Assembly: GCA_940671915.1 (NCBI GenBank)
Contig: CALNVZ010003433.1
Span: 34,424,476 to 34,488,475, forward strand
From: Paracentrotus lividus
Taxonomy: Eukaryota; Echinodermata; Echinoidea; Camarodonta; Echinidae
Direction: 5' to 3'
DNA length: 64,000 bases
Shown here: piece after piece, positions 34,246 to 45,561 of the stretch
Layout: each line of letters starts with the position of its first letter
How positions within the stretch are numbered: position 1 is the stretch's first letter
Notes under the pieces: generated by a model
Told to the model about the DNA's origin: nothing
What the model saw: the letters and a program-made list of their open reading frames with translations, nothing else
Database searches by the model: none
Made by a program: the position numbers and the translations under genes

Positions 34246-34830
34246 TATGATGGCGGCGGAGAGAGCCCTTCGCTTCAGCGCACTGTGTTTGGCCGTTCAG
34301 CTTGAATGCCACTGCTGTACTAAATCAATCCGCTAGGCTCAGCCTCGGCATAGCCGACCGCATACACTACCCCATAGACACACACACACACACACACACA
34401 CACTGAACACACACCCGTAGTATACTGTGTGTTAGCTATGCAATAGCCTATTATCTCCGAGCTCTGCGATGGCCCCTATGACAAAAGTCGGGTGTGCTTG
34501 CAATGGTAAATGGTGTAGCCTGCTCGAACAATAGAAAGCCATGCATTCTTTCACACATGAGTCCCTGTTGAATATTCAAAGCTTTCTTTGGCGGTCGAAA
34601 CACAATAGAACTCGGGAGGCCTTCCTGGCCCCAAACCCAACCAAAGATAATTATGCGGGCGAATAATACTTCGGGAAAAAATGAATAACAGTAGTTAGTG
34701 CAGTTGCAAGGGAGTTGCGGCATTTATCTACAGAAAGAGAGGAGAACGCTCATAGGCATACCCTGTGCACACAAGCGCATCGCCAATTCACGCACGGGAT
34801 TCACGCTTGAGTGAACGCGCCGCCATCTTG
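34246..34830 (-). promoter_or_regulatory. Probable 5' noncoding exon and promoter of the Pax gene
   Basis: On the minus strand a GC-rich stretch ends with GCCGCCATCATA|GTGAGTAC, a near-consensus donor at 34246/34245. It could splice to CGCCAG|A just before the exon 1 ATG at 33041. Upstream, GCAAGATGGCGGCGC (34817-34831) resembles the YY1-type element that often sits at TATA-less start sites. The start site is not fixed, and the 0.36 kb duplicated segment lies inside this interval. Confidence 0.45.
34362..34733. repeat. 0.36 kb segment, copy 1 (intact)
   Basis: It runs from ACACTACCCCATAGACAC, through an AC microsatellite, to GCGGCATTTATCTAC. It recurs in the same orientation at 38240-38601 with about eight scattered single-base deletions, a shorter AC run and no substitutions that I could see. 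It includes part of the proposed Pax 5' region. Confidence 0.85.
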
Positions 34831-36841
34831 CTAGTCTGTTGTAGACTTTATCTAATGCACGGATCTGTATACAGATCAGTGATCTAATGATGAAATCCCC
34901 CCCTCTTCTCTCTCATAATGTGACGTGTTTTTTTCTTTCTTTTCTTTGTTGTTTTGTTTCTTTTTCATTCTATTATCCTATCTTTCTATTCTATTTTAAA
35001 AAATAAAGAATAAGAATGAAAATCTTATTGATCGTGTGCTCTCTCTCTCTCTCTCCTATCATATATCCGACAATTCACTACATATCTTTCGGCTTATTAT
35101 TTTTGAACTGCACATATATTCATAACAGGTTGGCTATATGAACATTTCAAGATATTATACTAATGTAGATTCATCTTTTCTCTAGTTTTGTTTGTTTTTG
35201 TTTTTTGTTCTTTTTTAATGTTTTTTTTTTGTTGTCTTTTTTAAATGCCTGCAAGTCTATCTCCTAACGTCCCTTTCATTCTTCTCTACTCCTCATTCTC
35301 TGTCTACTCTTATTCCTCTCTACTTTTATAATTGTATATCCAGAGTATTATTGATTAATCTCTCTCACAATGATTGTAAATATCATTGCTTCTCTCTCAA
35401 ATCTTTTATAAAGACTCACTTTTCAGACAGATGTCATTTATATTTCAACAAACAAAATAATCTATGATATAGTTTGATGAAAATTTATTTGCCCTTTATT
35501 ATATTTGTATATATCTATGACGCGGTAAACATGTTCATTACATGTATTATCGCAGCTAGCTTACATTTTTGTACTTATCAAAATTAATTATGCTTATTGC
35601 AGGTCATCTTAATTTTTAAAGTAAAATTACTTGTAAACGAGTTGGACACAATTAGTCTTGTATGGAAAACCGTGCCCCTTCTATATGTATCTTGTTGTAA
35701 CTTGATTAAAAACATACGTATTGCATAGGTATTTTAGAATGACAGATATCAGTTTGTTAAAAAGTGCAGCGGGTCAAGACTTAGGGGGACAATGTTTCTT
35801 AAAGTCTTACTTAATAATAAACAAGTTCATGTACATGCAGTTCAAATGTTTGGTGTTCAGTACATGTAATAATTTGGATGCAAGATATTTGGCTTGCTCC
35901 CAAGCACCTGTAGAAGTGATAAGAGAGTCAGTGTAATTAATAGTTACATAAATGAACATACATCTTAGAACTGATATAGCGGGTAACTATTGAACAAAAT
36001 ATATATTGAATAAAGCAAAACAAATATAACTGCAAACATACCACACATTTATGGCTTCCACTTCATCATTCAAGAAATAAATAACTCAGGTACATGTACA
36101 TCCTAAGTCATTCATATTTACATATATCTTGTCATTGAAAAGGCACGCTTGTCCAGTACCTGTTCGACTTGATCCTAATCTGAACATCATATTGCATGGA
36201 CCTGCTTAAAAATGATTCACATGTAGAGTTATCTCCCACTATATATGTAAGGTGTGCATAGACACATTGTAAGAGTCCATTAAAAAATCTTGTTACAAAT
36301 ACATTCTTTCCCATATATTTTGTAATACTACAAGATACATTATTTGGCTTGCTCCTGGGCTCGATGTAAAGGCGACTGGACTGTCATTGAATTGTAAATA
36401 ACTTCAAATTCAATATTAACATATTCCCACTAGCAAGATGAAGCAATGTCATAATATATAGTCTTGTACTGTTACAATTACATGAATGATATTGCATCAC
36501 GATTGCATAAATGGCTTGTACCAATTCATCTTTCAACTTAACTTAATTGTAGGTGAAAAATATTTATACTGGTATGTTTCTTTACAGAAAGTGTATAAAA
36601 TCCAATTAATGTACCAAATATCTTCTACATGGAATCCTGTTCACTATTTTATGAACTGTTATCTCAGAGATATCTTAGGCCAGAAAATATAACAATTGCA
36701 AATTATGTGTGAGAAAATTAACTGTAAAAAAGTTCAAATTGGCTCAACAAAAACCTGTAATCATTTGTAATAGTGACACAGTTGTCTAAAATACTGTTGG
36801 ACATGAGACATTCATACTGATGGCAAATAAATCTAGCTTTG
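34734..36841. other. AT-rich DNA between the duplicated segments, no gene seen
   Basis: Contains CT, T-rich and A-rich runs and TACATGTACATG-type phrases. No frame with recognisable content and no inverted repeats of note. Confidence 0.5.
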
Positions 36842-37297
36842 TCAACTGCTTTCTAACGACGGTCCAAACAGTTTTTCATTGAAGCGATGGGTAAGATGAA
36901 ACTTTGTATCTTCAAGTATGTAGCTGTCAGCTTTTTCACAAGTACATTGTACATATACATGGTTATTGTCTGGCAGGAAATTCAAACATGTGACAGACAG
37001 GCTGCCGAAAATGTGAATTAGCCAACTTCTCCAAGACGGTCGTTATACCAGCGATATACAGCTGACTGTGGCAAATCACCACCACTTGTAGTGAGCAACC
37101 TCTGCAGACTCTTCTCCATGGTATCACAGATCTTGTAACATCTTGTGGTGCGCTGACGAGACCTCCTCTGTTTTGCTTCTCAAGAACACTTCCTTCAACT
37201 ATCTCACCAGTTGTCAGCGCATCAGGCATTCCTCGCACTGCAGGTTCCCAGCAATCCCACCAGCCAGTCTTCGAAGGCAGGATTCCGATGAGGAAAT
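36842..37297 (-). pseudogene. Transposase-like (THAP/P-type C-terminal) fragment with frameshifts
   Basis: Minus strand. After an acceptor AACATTAG the frames give, in turn, LAGGIAGNLQCEECLM, then EGSVLEKQNRGGLVSAPQDV, then KICDTMEKSLQRLL, then later VTCLNFLPDNN and FHLTHRFNEKLFGPSLESS to a stop. The pattern C-x2-C, then RGGLV-P-DV, then IC-EK, then H-N-LFGPSL resembles the C-terminal part of THAP/P-like transposase-derived proteins. The frame changes after CEECL and after PQDV would each be mended by one extra base in a T run, so they may be sequencing slips. Family call is tentative. Confidence 0.45.
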
Positions 37298-38004
37298 CTA
37301 ATGTTGATAAAGAGAGGGGGGAATAAATAATCCAAATTAGAGACCATTTATTGTCAATAATAATATAATAATAAATATTACTTATATGGAAAGTCCTAGA
37401 TGCATGAAAGAAAAGAAAAAAAAAACAAGACAATTTTTGGGGGAACTTTCAGCCGAAAAAAAAAAAAAAAAAAAACATGAATAGGCCTAGACTATCTCAT
37501 AAACTAAAGGACATCCAAACATCTTGTTATGGAATAGAAATTTAAAAGAATATAGATCTATATCTTATTAGTGAAAATTAAATTAATTTTAACTCAAAGT
37601 CTTGAGTAGATCTAATCAAATCTCTCTGGACCGAATTAGGCCCTAACTGTAGTGTTGCAACATTTGTAGTCCAACAATCCAAATGGTTTTGGCCTTTTGC
37701 TTTACCGAATGACAAATGGTGCACCTAATTAAAGAAATGATCTCAGGATCTAGTCTTTAGCCATATCTGCAGAGACCGAGTGATAATCATTTAGATCTAT
37801 CACTACAAACCTAAAACTACATGTAAATTTATAGTAAAACAGTAGAGTTAGCCTAGATTTATATGACGCAACTGCAACTTCTACAAAAGAGCCCAAAAAT
37901 ACAGCAACTCGAGTATATGGGACTACACGCCACAATTAGCTTGACCTTGTCCACGATTTGTTTCAAAGTTTTCCTTTTAAGTTTCAAATTTTATTAACAA
38001 TTAC

Positions 38005-38071
38005 CTGTGAAAAGAATTTCCACATCTTTACGCTTCTGATTTAGCCGTTCACAAGCCACATATGAAAGCAT
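38005..38071 (-). CDS. Candidate first coding exon of the transposase-like gene
   Basis: An ATG followed by 22 codons (MLSYVACERLNQKRKDVEIL…) ends at CTTTTCACAG|GTAATTG in phase 1. Upstream on the minus strand is a GC-rich, promoter-like stretch with AAAGATGGCGCT and CACGTGAC (38157-38178). The phase does not fit the CEEC frame of the next exon unless a base is missing, so the link is weak. Confidence 0.35.
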
Positions 38072-38149
38072 GATGGTGCCAAAGCGTAGATTTTATCTTG
38101 ACATAACTCAAAATCTCGTTAGATGTATGAACAAAAACGCCGAGTATAC

Positions 38150-38215
38150 GACAGCAAAGATGGCGCTGATCACGTGACACCAGCCAGCTCGCGGCGACAC
38201 CGCATCTCGCTATAG
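38150..38215. promoter_or_regulatory. Promoter-like GC-rich stretch
   Basis: AAAGATGGCGCT (YY1-like) adjoins GATCACGTGACACC (E-box CACGTG, USF/MITF type) and CGCGGCGACACCGC in AT-rich surroundings. TATA-less housekeeping promoters often look like this. It could drive the minus-strand exon at 38071. Confidence 0.35.
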
Positions 38216-38239
38216 TCCTTCTCCTTCTCTATTTCTGTG

Positions 38240-38601
38240 ACACTACCCCATAGACACACACACACACACACACACACACTGAACACACACCCGTAGTATA
38301 CTGTGTGTTAGCTATGCAATAGCTATTATCTCCGAGCTCTGCGATGGCCCTATGACAAAGTCGGGTGTGCTTGCAATGGTAAATGGTGTAGCCTGCTCGA
38401 ACAATGAAAGCCATGCATTCTTTCACACATGAGTCCCTGTTGAATATTCAAAGCTTTCTTTGGCGGTCGAAACACAATAGAACTCGGAGGCCTTCCTGGC
38501 CCCAACCCAACCAAAGATAATTATGCGGCGAATAATACTTCGGGAAAAAATGAATACAGTAGTTAGTGCAGTTGCAAGGGAGTTGCGGCATTTATCTACT
38601 T
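38240..38601. repeat. 0.36 kb segment, copy 2 (deletion-bearing)
   Basis: Same orientation as 34362-34733. Every difference seen is a loss in this copy, mostly in runs: CCCC to CCC, AAAA to AAA, GGG to GG twice, AAA to AA, CC to C, AA to A. No substitutions were seen. This is the error profile of raw long reads. Confidence 0.85.
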
Positions 38602-38956
38602 TTTTTTTGTGAATAGGAAATTATTATAATAGAGTTTTCGCATTTCTAGTGGCAGACTACGCCTAGAGAGAGAGAGAGAGAGCGGGGGGGGGGGGGGGGT
38701 GGGGGTGTCTTAGAAAAGCTAGAAGCTTTGACTAATTATATCAAGATATATCCAGGCGCGGATCCAGGATTTTCCAGAGGGGGGGGGCCCAACTTTGAAA
38801 AAAAAAATCTCGCGAGCGGAGCGAGCAAACGAGCGCGAAGCGCGAGTTAACATTCCCGATGTTAGGCCTATTCCAGTCCCTCGCCTATACTGACCTAAAA
38901 CGAGGATTTAAACAATTCTAATTTTACTCTATGAAAACAAAATAATAATATAATAC

Positions 38957-39124
38957 CAGGGGCCGCGGAGCCGGGGGGCTGGGGGGGGGGGGGGCTGCAG
39001 CCCCCACTTTTTTCAGCCAACGTGTACAAATTTGCAAAAATGGACCATACATTTGTGATTTTTAGCTTGTTCAGCCCCCCCACTTTGTCAGCCCTCCACT
39101 TTCAAATTCGCTCCGCGGCCCCTG
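38957..39124. mobile_element. 168-bp hAT-like MITE
   Basis: Perfect 15-bp inverted ends CAGGGGCCGCGGAGC and GCTCCGCGGCCCCTG. The interior carries a poly-G run and CAGCCCCC repeats. No 8-bp target duplication was confirmed. Confidence 0.7.
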
Positions 39125-39819
39125 TAAAGCAACAAAAAAAAAAATAAAAAAAATCGTTTAGTAGTTTGAATATGTATTCTAAATTGCCCCATGAGATGAA
39201 AACTTTGAGGTAAAAATTTGAGTTACTTGTGCATTATATACCACAGAGTTACTACTATGTGTATATACAGGCGGATCCAGGGGGGCCCCGACGGGACCGG
39301 CCCCCCCCCCTCAAATAAAAAAAAAAAAAAAAAAAAAGGAGAAAGAAGGAAAAAGGGAAAGAAAAGCAGAAAAAGAAATAAAGAGAAGGGAATAAGGCCC
39401 TATGCTTGTCCAATTTTCGTCCAACTTTATTCAATAAGAAGCGCAAAATAGGCTTTATTTGGTTCTAAACGACCGTTACTAAGGCCTTTAATGTGGGGAG
39501 GGCCCACGAGGCCGATTTTTCTCATATTGTATTTTGCAATAATTGCTCAAACGCCTTTTTTAAAGAAAAAAAGAAATACATTTAGTGACGAAAAGTAAAA
39601 ATAAGGAAAATATTTAAAACTAAAGTTTCAAAATTTCACAAAGAAAAGAGGCCTCGTGGACCCCCTGCCTCCTGGGAAAAATAGTCGGCCTCATGGGTAT
39701 ACTAGAAAGTGCCCCTTTATTTATTCAAAATATTTTTTGAAACCCCGCTCGCTGATACCAAATCATAATGCACAAATAATAACTCAAATTTTCACCTTAA
39801 AATTTTTTTGAAACCCTAA

Positions 39820-40405
39820 ATTTTCGGCTCGCGCTTCGCGCTCGCTGATACCAAATCATAATGCACAAATAATAACTCCAATTTTTACCTTGAAAAATTT
39901 TCAGCTCGCGCTTCGTGCTCTCGGATACTAAATAGGGTCTATAATACACAATTATCTACCATTTTCTAGTACTACAAAATGCCCCTTTATTTATTCCATA
40001 TAACTTTTAAAACCTCAAAATTTTCGACTCGCGCTTCGCGCTCGCAGATTCTAATTCAGAAGGGTATATAATACACAATTATCTACCATTTTCTAGTACT
40101 AGAAAGTGCGCCTTTATTTATTCTATATATCTTTTAAAACCCCAAATTTTCAGCTCGCGCTTCGCGCTCGCGGATACTAAACCATAATGCACAATTTTGG
40201 GCTCAAAATTTTTGGCTCGCATATACCAATTCAGTAGGGTATATAATGCACAATTAAACTCAAACTTTTCAGCTCGAGGATACTAAATAGGGTCTATGAT
40301 ACACAATTACCTACATTTTTTTTTTAATGCTAGAAATGCCCCTTTTTTTTATTCCATATATCTTTTAAAACCACAAATTCTCGGCTCGCGCTTCGCGCTC
40401 GCGGA
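39820..40405 (-). repeat. Tandem array, CTCGCGCTTCGCGCTCGC orientation
   Basis: Copies of the GC core near 39826, 39903, 40027, 40153 and 40383 are separated by AT-rich spacers containing TATATAATACACAATTATC and CTTTATTTATTC. It is the inverted counterpart of the array at 40728-41565. Confidence 0.8.
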
Positions 40406-40727
40406 TACTAGACCATAATGCACACATAACTCCCATTTTTAGCTAAAATTTTTTAGATCGCGCTTTGTTTTTTTTTTTTCATTAATGAAACACATTCTTA
40501 AAATCATCAATTAATTTGTTTTCATAGGAGTAAAAATGAAATTGTTTACATTCCTCGTTTTAGGTCAGTTTAGGTCATGATAGGCCTATATGTCGGGGAA
40601 TGTTTTAAACTCGCGCTTCGCGCTCGTTTGCTCGCTCCGCTCGCAATATATTTTTTTTTCAAAGTTGGGCCCCCACTCTGGAAAATCCTGGATCCGCGCC
40701 TTATATACCCTATTAAATTGGTATCTG

Positions 40728-41565
40728 CGAGCGCGAAGCGCGAGCCGAAAATTTTGTGTTTTTAAAGATATATGGAATAAATAAATGGGCATGCACTGTC
40801 TATTATTAATTTTTTTTTATAGATAATTGTGTATTATAGACCTTATTTAGAATCCGCGAGCGCGAAGCGCGAGCTGAAAATTTTGAGGTAAAAATTGGAG
40901 TTATTTGTGCATTATGATTTAGTATCAGACATGTCAGCGAGCGCGCAGCGCGAGCTGAAAATTTTGGGTTTTAAAAGATATGTTGAATAAATAAAGGGAC
41001 ACTTTCTAGTATTAAAAATCGTAGATAATAATGTATTAAAGACTTAATTTAGTATCCGCGAGTGCGAAGCGCGCGCTGAAAATGTTGAGGTAAAAATTTT
41101 GCGTTAATTGTGTATTATATTATATACCCTACTAGACTGGTATCTGCGAGCGCGAAGCGCGAGCCGAAAATTTTGGGTTTAAAAGATAAATAGAATAAAT
41201 AAAGGGGCACTTTCTAGCATAAAGAATTGTAGATAATTGTGTATTATAGACCCTATTTAGTATCCGCGAGCGCGAAGCGCGAGCCGAAAATTTAGGGTTT
41301 TAAAAGATATATGCAATAAATAAAGGGGTACTTTCTAGTATTTTTTTTTTTATAGATAATTGTGTATTATAGACCCAATTTAGTATCCGCGAGCGCGAAG
41401 CGTGAGCTTAAAATTTTGAGTTAACTTTGCATTATATACCCTACTAAATTGGTACTAAATTGGTAGTTGTGCGAACGTGCAGCGCGAGCCGAAAATTTTT
41501 GAGCTCAAAATTGGAGTTATTTGTGCATTATGGTTTAGTATCCGCGAGCGCGTAGCGCGAGCCGA
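40728..41565 (+). repeat. Tandem array, GCGAGCGCGAAGCGCGAGC orientation
   Basis: Nine cores near 40732, 40856, 40937, 41058, 41146, 41266, 41388, 41469 and 41544. Spacing is either about 120 or about 80 bp. The AT-rich spacers carry CCGAAAATTTTGGG and AATAAATAAAGGGGCAC. The core contains GCGC-GAA-GCGC. Confidence 0.8.
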
Positions 41566-42344
41566 AAAGTTTGGGTTTTAAAAGATATATGGAATAAATA
41601 AAGGGGCGTTTTCTAATATTCCCAAAAAGCCGAGGGCCCATTAGACCGAGGGGCCACGAGGCCTCTTTTCTTTTTGAAATTTGGAAACTTTAGTTTTAAA
41701 TATTTTTCCCTTATTTTTACTTTTCGTCAGTAATGTATTTCTTTTTCTTAAAAAATGAGAAAAATCGGCCTCGTCACTCCCCCACATTATAGGCCTTAGT
41801 TATGGTAGTTTAGAACCCAATTAGGCCTATTTCGCGCTTCTTATTGATAAAGTTTTGCGAATATTGTTCAATCATCGGGCTTTATTCCCTTCTCTTTCGT
41901 TCTTTTTCTTCTTTTCTCTCCCTTTTCCCTTCTTTCCCTTTTCTCCTCTTTGCTTTTTGTTTTGTTTTGTTTGTTGTTTTTTTTTTAGGGGGGGCCGGGC
42001 CCGCCGGGCCCCCCTGGATCAGCGCCTGTAACCTACTGCCCACTATTCCCTTGGACTTATTAAAAAACCAATATGGGACAAAAATAATTATCCTGTAAAA
42101 GAAAAGAAAAAAGAGAGCAAAATATTATGCAAATAATAAGAAAAAACTTTTGAGGTTATAACTTATATCGTTTTGATTATAACGTCCCCTTTTCCTTCTG
42201 CTCTATAGAATGCATGGATCCAGGGGTGAGGGGCCCAAACCATGGGGCGTTACTTACAAATAAAATGTTGCGCATGATTAAAGCATGGACACTTTCCCTG
42301 ATTAAAGGACTGGCGAGAGGTAAAATATCAAAAATTAAAAGAAT

Positions 42345-42809
42345 CTCGGGTGTCGCTCATTGTTCCGAAGGTGCGTTTATGCGATGGGTAATTGTTCCGA
42401 AAGGTCATTACTTTCCGAAAATGACTAGAGTTCGTTGTTCCTAAAGTTGTCCGACGGTTAATTTGTCCGAAATTGAAACAGGGTTCACTGATTCGTCCGA
42501 AGAAAAAGACTAGAATTCGTTGTTCCTAACTTTTTTGTTCCGAAGGTTAATTTGTCCGAAAATGAAATAGGGTTCATTCTTCCGAAAATGAAATAGGGTT
42601 CGAAGCCGGTTAGAAAATACGGTGTTGCCATTCAACCCATTCAAAAAATCGTTGCAGATTAAGTCTCAGTAGGAGAGGATAATACGGTAATAATTTTTCG
42701 GGAAATAATCAGCTCTCTTCAGATACCGGATAGTGAAAGGGCACCGCAGGGGTGCAGCTGGCAATTTTTTTAAATAAAAAAAAAAAAAAATGAAAAATGA
42801 AAAAAAAAG

Positions 42810-42865
<56 letters not shown>

Positions 42866-43735
42866 AGAGAGGGCAGTTTGGAATGCCAGGCGAATCGGCC
42901 ATATTGGAGCAAGATATAATTAACATTTCAGTAGTGGAATAAAATATTTTCAATCGCTTGCTTTTACAAAAGTAATATCTTAAGTAGGATGGATTCAAAC
43001 AGCAAAATGTCTCACCAGATACATAACATGTAGGCCTAGGTGTAAGAATAGAGACATCAGTAGCGGACGCAGACCGACGTCATACAATGAAAGTACCGGG
43101 CCCATGCGTAAACATAATAGATCCGCTTTTGTCCCCAGACAATTGGGCCCGAGAAATGCATTCAATTCGATTTTCTTGGATCCGCGCCTGGACATGTAAT
43201 TTAACCAAAATGATGCTTACAGTGGTTTCTTACTTTCTTATGAATAATTTTTGGCTCAGTCGTTTCAATTTTATGTATACTATAATCTAAAACCATATGC
43301 AGAAAAAAAAGGGAAGAAGAAGAAGAAGAAAAATAAAATAAAATAAGGAAGAGCCTTTGAACTCTATTTCATTTTAGTCGAAAGGATCCTATTTCTCTTT
43401 GAACCCTATTTCATTTTCGAACCTTCTAACCCTATTCTATTTTCGGACGAACGAACCCTATTTCATTTTCGGACAAATGAACCCTACTTCATTTTCTAAC
43501 GAACGGACACTATTTCATTTTCGTACAAACTATCCTTATTCCATAATTTTTTTTTTCGGAACAATGAATCCCCGAACAAAAAGAACCTTCGGACAAACGA
43601 ACCTTCGAAATAACTAACTCGATCTTATTTCCGGTAAAATGAACCTGATTTCATTTTCGGGCGAAAACGGACAACCAGGTATTGGAAATTTACGTTTTCA
43701 GACAAACGAAAATTTCAATTTCGGACAAACGCGGA
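42345..43735. mobile_element. Foldback element with TTCCGAAAATGAAATAGGGTTC arrays
   Basis: The left block (about 42355-42610) repeats GTTCCGAA, TTTGTCCGAAAATGAAA and TAGGGTTCATT. The right block (about 43370-43735) is the inverse (GAACCCTATTTCATTTTCGG, GGACAAACGAA). Between them lie a poly-A run (42776-42863) and unrelated DNA. A decayed relative is near 54330-54560. Confidence 0.6.
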
Positions 43736-44331
43736 ACAACAAGCTGCAACCATTAAACCAGGGCATCAAATCGGCTCCCCATTTGATTTGGTAACATTTT
43801 AATATGATTGGGTTGTAAATGATTATCAAGTTAGAAACACATTTAAAGAAAACAATAAAGAGTAATAGGCATTTTCCCGGGCCGATAAAGGCCCCATATC
43901 GAGAAAACATTTCGTGTTTTCAAAGGAATAGTGACAAAAGAATTTGAAACAAACAAAATGCCCCTTTTCGGTTAATTCCGTCGAAAATAATTAAGTTTGC
44001 GCTTCGCGCTCGTATACAGGCATTTATTGGCAAAAAAATCAGTTCGCATTACCCTAGTTTATTATCCTTTTCATACCGGATCCACAAGACATTGGGGAGG
44101 GGAGGGTGGTAGATGTACATTAATTTTTGGTGTCGCTCCCTTAGAATTCAGATAAAGGTAAATCTGTGTATTATTCACAGGTATTCTAGCGACGCCCCTA
44201 TATGGCAAATGTAGGGTTGAAACTGGTCACCTTAATAGCTTTGAGACTTCGAAAATGCCCTTTAGAACATGGCATGTAAAAATAAATGAAAGAAAAGTAA
44301 ATTAACAGTTACGAACACAGCATTCAGACCA

Positions 44332-44653
44332 CACTGTAAAAAAAAATACAGACAAAATACAGCAAAGTGATGTCAGCAGAGTCGCCATACTAAAATGTAA
44401 TTTAAAATACAGCTTTGCTGTAAATTTCTCCCTTAAGAATAATGTTGAGAAGGAAAAATATCATTAGAGTTTTATAGCATACGTATTTGGTTAAAACGGA
44501 ACAAAATGTGTTACTCCTGATGTATATTTTTTATTTCTCACGTAATTATTTGCAGGAGAAACTTACAACAAAACTGTTTTTTGAATTACATTTTTTATGG
44601 CGACTCTGCTGACAGCAGATTTCCTGTAAAAATACATATATTTTTTACAGTGT
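44332..44653. mobile_element. CACTGTAAAAAA MITE, copy 1 (undisturbed)
   Basis: The ends CACTGTAAAAAA and TTTTTTACAGTG are inverted. Inside, CAGCAAAGTGATGTCAGCAG at the left mirrors GACTCTGCTGACAGCAG at the right, and the centre reads CTCCCTTAAGAATAATGTTG. This copy lacks the insertions seen in copies 2 and 3. Confidence 0.75.
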
Positions 44654-45561
44654 ACACTGTAAAAAAATAATACAGCAAAGTGATGTCAGCAGAGTCGCCA
44701 TACGAAAATGTAATTTGAAATAACAGTTTTGCTGTAAATTTCTCCCTTAAAGGGGAATCCAACCCAAGGAGAGAATCAACCTTACAGGAAAGAGGAAAAT
44801 GAGAGGAGCAATCTAAAAAAAGTTTCATCGAAATCGGTTATAAAATAAGAGAGTTATGGAAGTTTGAAAAGTCTAGTTGTTCCGTCTATGGGGATCCTCA
44901 AATTGGCATCATCGGCTTCAAAATGGCCGATATTACGGACAATTCTCCATTCATTTTGTACACAAATTTTCAGATTTTCCCCATTTTCTTTCAAAATATG
45001 TCTTCTTTATTTCTGAGCTCAAAATATGTCGTGGGAAAATCTATTTCACAAAACATATGTTGAGCTCAGAAGGAGGCAAGATATATTTCGAAAGATTAAT
45101 AAAATGGGGGAAAATCTGAAAATTTGTGTACAAAATGAATGGAGGGTTGTCCATAATATCGGCCATTTTGAAGCCGATGATGCCAATTTCAGGATCCCCA
45201 TAGAAGGAACAACTAGACTTTTCAAACTTCCATAATTCTCTTATTTTATAACCGATTTTGATGAAACCTTCTTTCAGATTGCTCCTCTCATTTTCCTCTT
45301 TCCTGTAAGGTTGATTCTCTCCTTGGGTTGGATTCCCCTTTAAGAATAATGTTGAGAAGGAAAAATATCATTAGAGTTTTATAAGCATACGTATTTGGTT
45401 AAAACGGAACAAAATGTGTTACTCCTGATGTATATTTTTTATTTCTCACGTAATTATTTGCAGGAGAAACTTACAACAAAACTGTTTTTTGAATTACATT
45501 TTTTATGGCGACTCTGCTGACAGCAGATTTCCTGTAAAAATACATATATTTTTTACAGTGT
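44654..45561. mobile_element. CACTGTAAAAAA MITE, copy 2 (split by a foldback)
   Basis: Shares its outer ends with copy 1. It is interrupted at the central TTAA by the element at 44751-45339, after which the copy 1 sequence resumes exactly (GAATAATGTTGAGAAGG). Confidence 0.8.
44751..45339. mobile_element. 589-bp TTAA foldback element
   Basis: Begins AGGGGAATCCAACCCAAGG and ends CCTTGGGTTGGATTCCCCT. The arms pair nearly end to end (about 290 bp each). It is flanked by TTAA on both sides (44747-44750, 45340-45343) where the paralogous empty site has one TTAA. TTAA duplication is the hallmark of piggyBac-type transposition. It has no coding capacity. Confidence 0.85.

Larger units (their letters stand above)
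38753..40700. repeat. Inverted repeat pair with CAGGCGCGGATCCAGG ends
   Basis: The arm at 38753-38905 (CAGGCGCGGATCCAGGATTT…CGAGCGCGAAGCGCGAG…TAAAACGAGG) recurs inverted at about 40548-40700 (CCTCGTTTTAGG…CCTGGATCCGCGCC). The arms flank the left half of the element at 39268, so the two units overlap instead of nesting cleanly. Confidence 0.7.
39268..42028. mobile_element. 2.8 kb palindromic element with GCGCGAAGCGC arrays
   Basis: The left end CAGGCGGATCCAGGGGGG and the right end CCCCCCTGGATCAGCGCCTG are inverted. The next ~430 bp on each side (39271-39700 and 41640-42028) are also inverted copies, sharing CCACGAGGCC and the GAAATACAT…TAGTGACGAAAAG phrase. The interior has two oppositely oriented arrays of the GCGAGCGCGAAGCGCGAGC unit. 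No coding frame is present. Confidence 0.7.

Noticed and set aside
36963..37433. Taking the 156-codon minus-strand frame as a gene as it stands
   Set aside because: Its 5' part runs through intron-like AT DNA, and the recognisable motifs switch frame within it.
34362..38601. LTR retrotransposon with 0.36 kb direct terminal repeats
   Set aside because: The repeats lack TG...CA ends, primer-binding site and polypurine tract. The differences are deletions only, and no gag-pol lies between.
38753..42028. CRISPR-like array from regular GC cores
   Set aside because: Spacers are related to each other, spacing is uneven, and the setting is eukaryotic transposon DNA.
42666..42998. 110-codon minus-strand frame
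   Set aside because: Dominated by poly-Phe from an 80-base poly-A tract inside a repeat.
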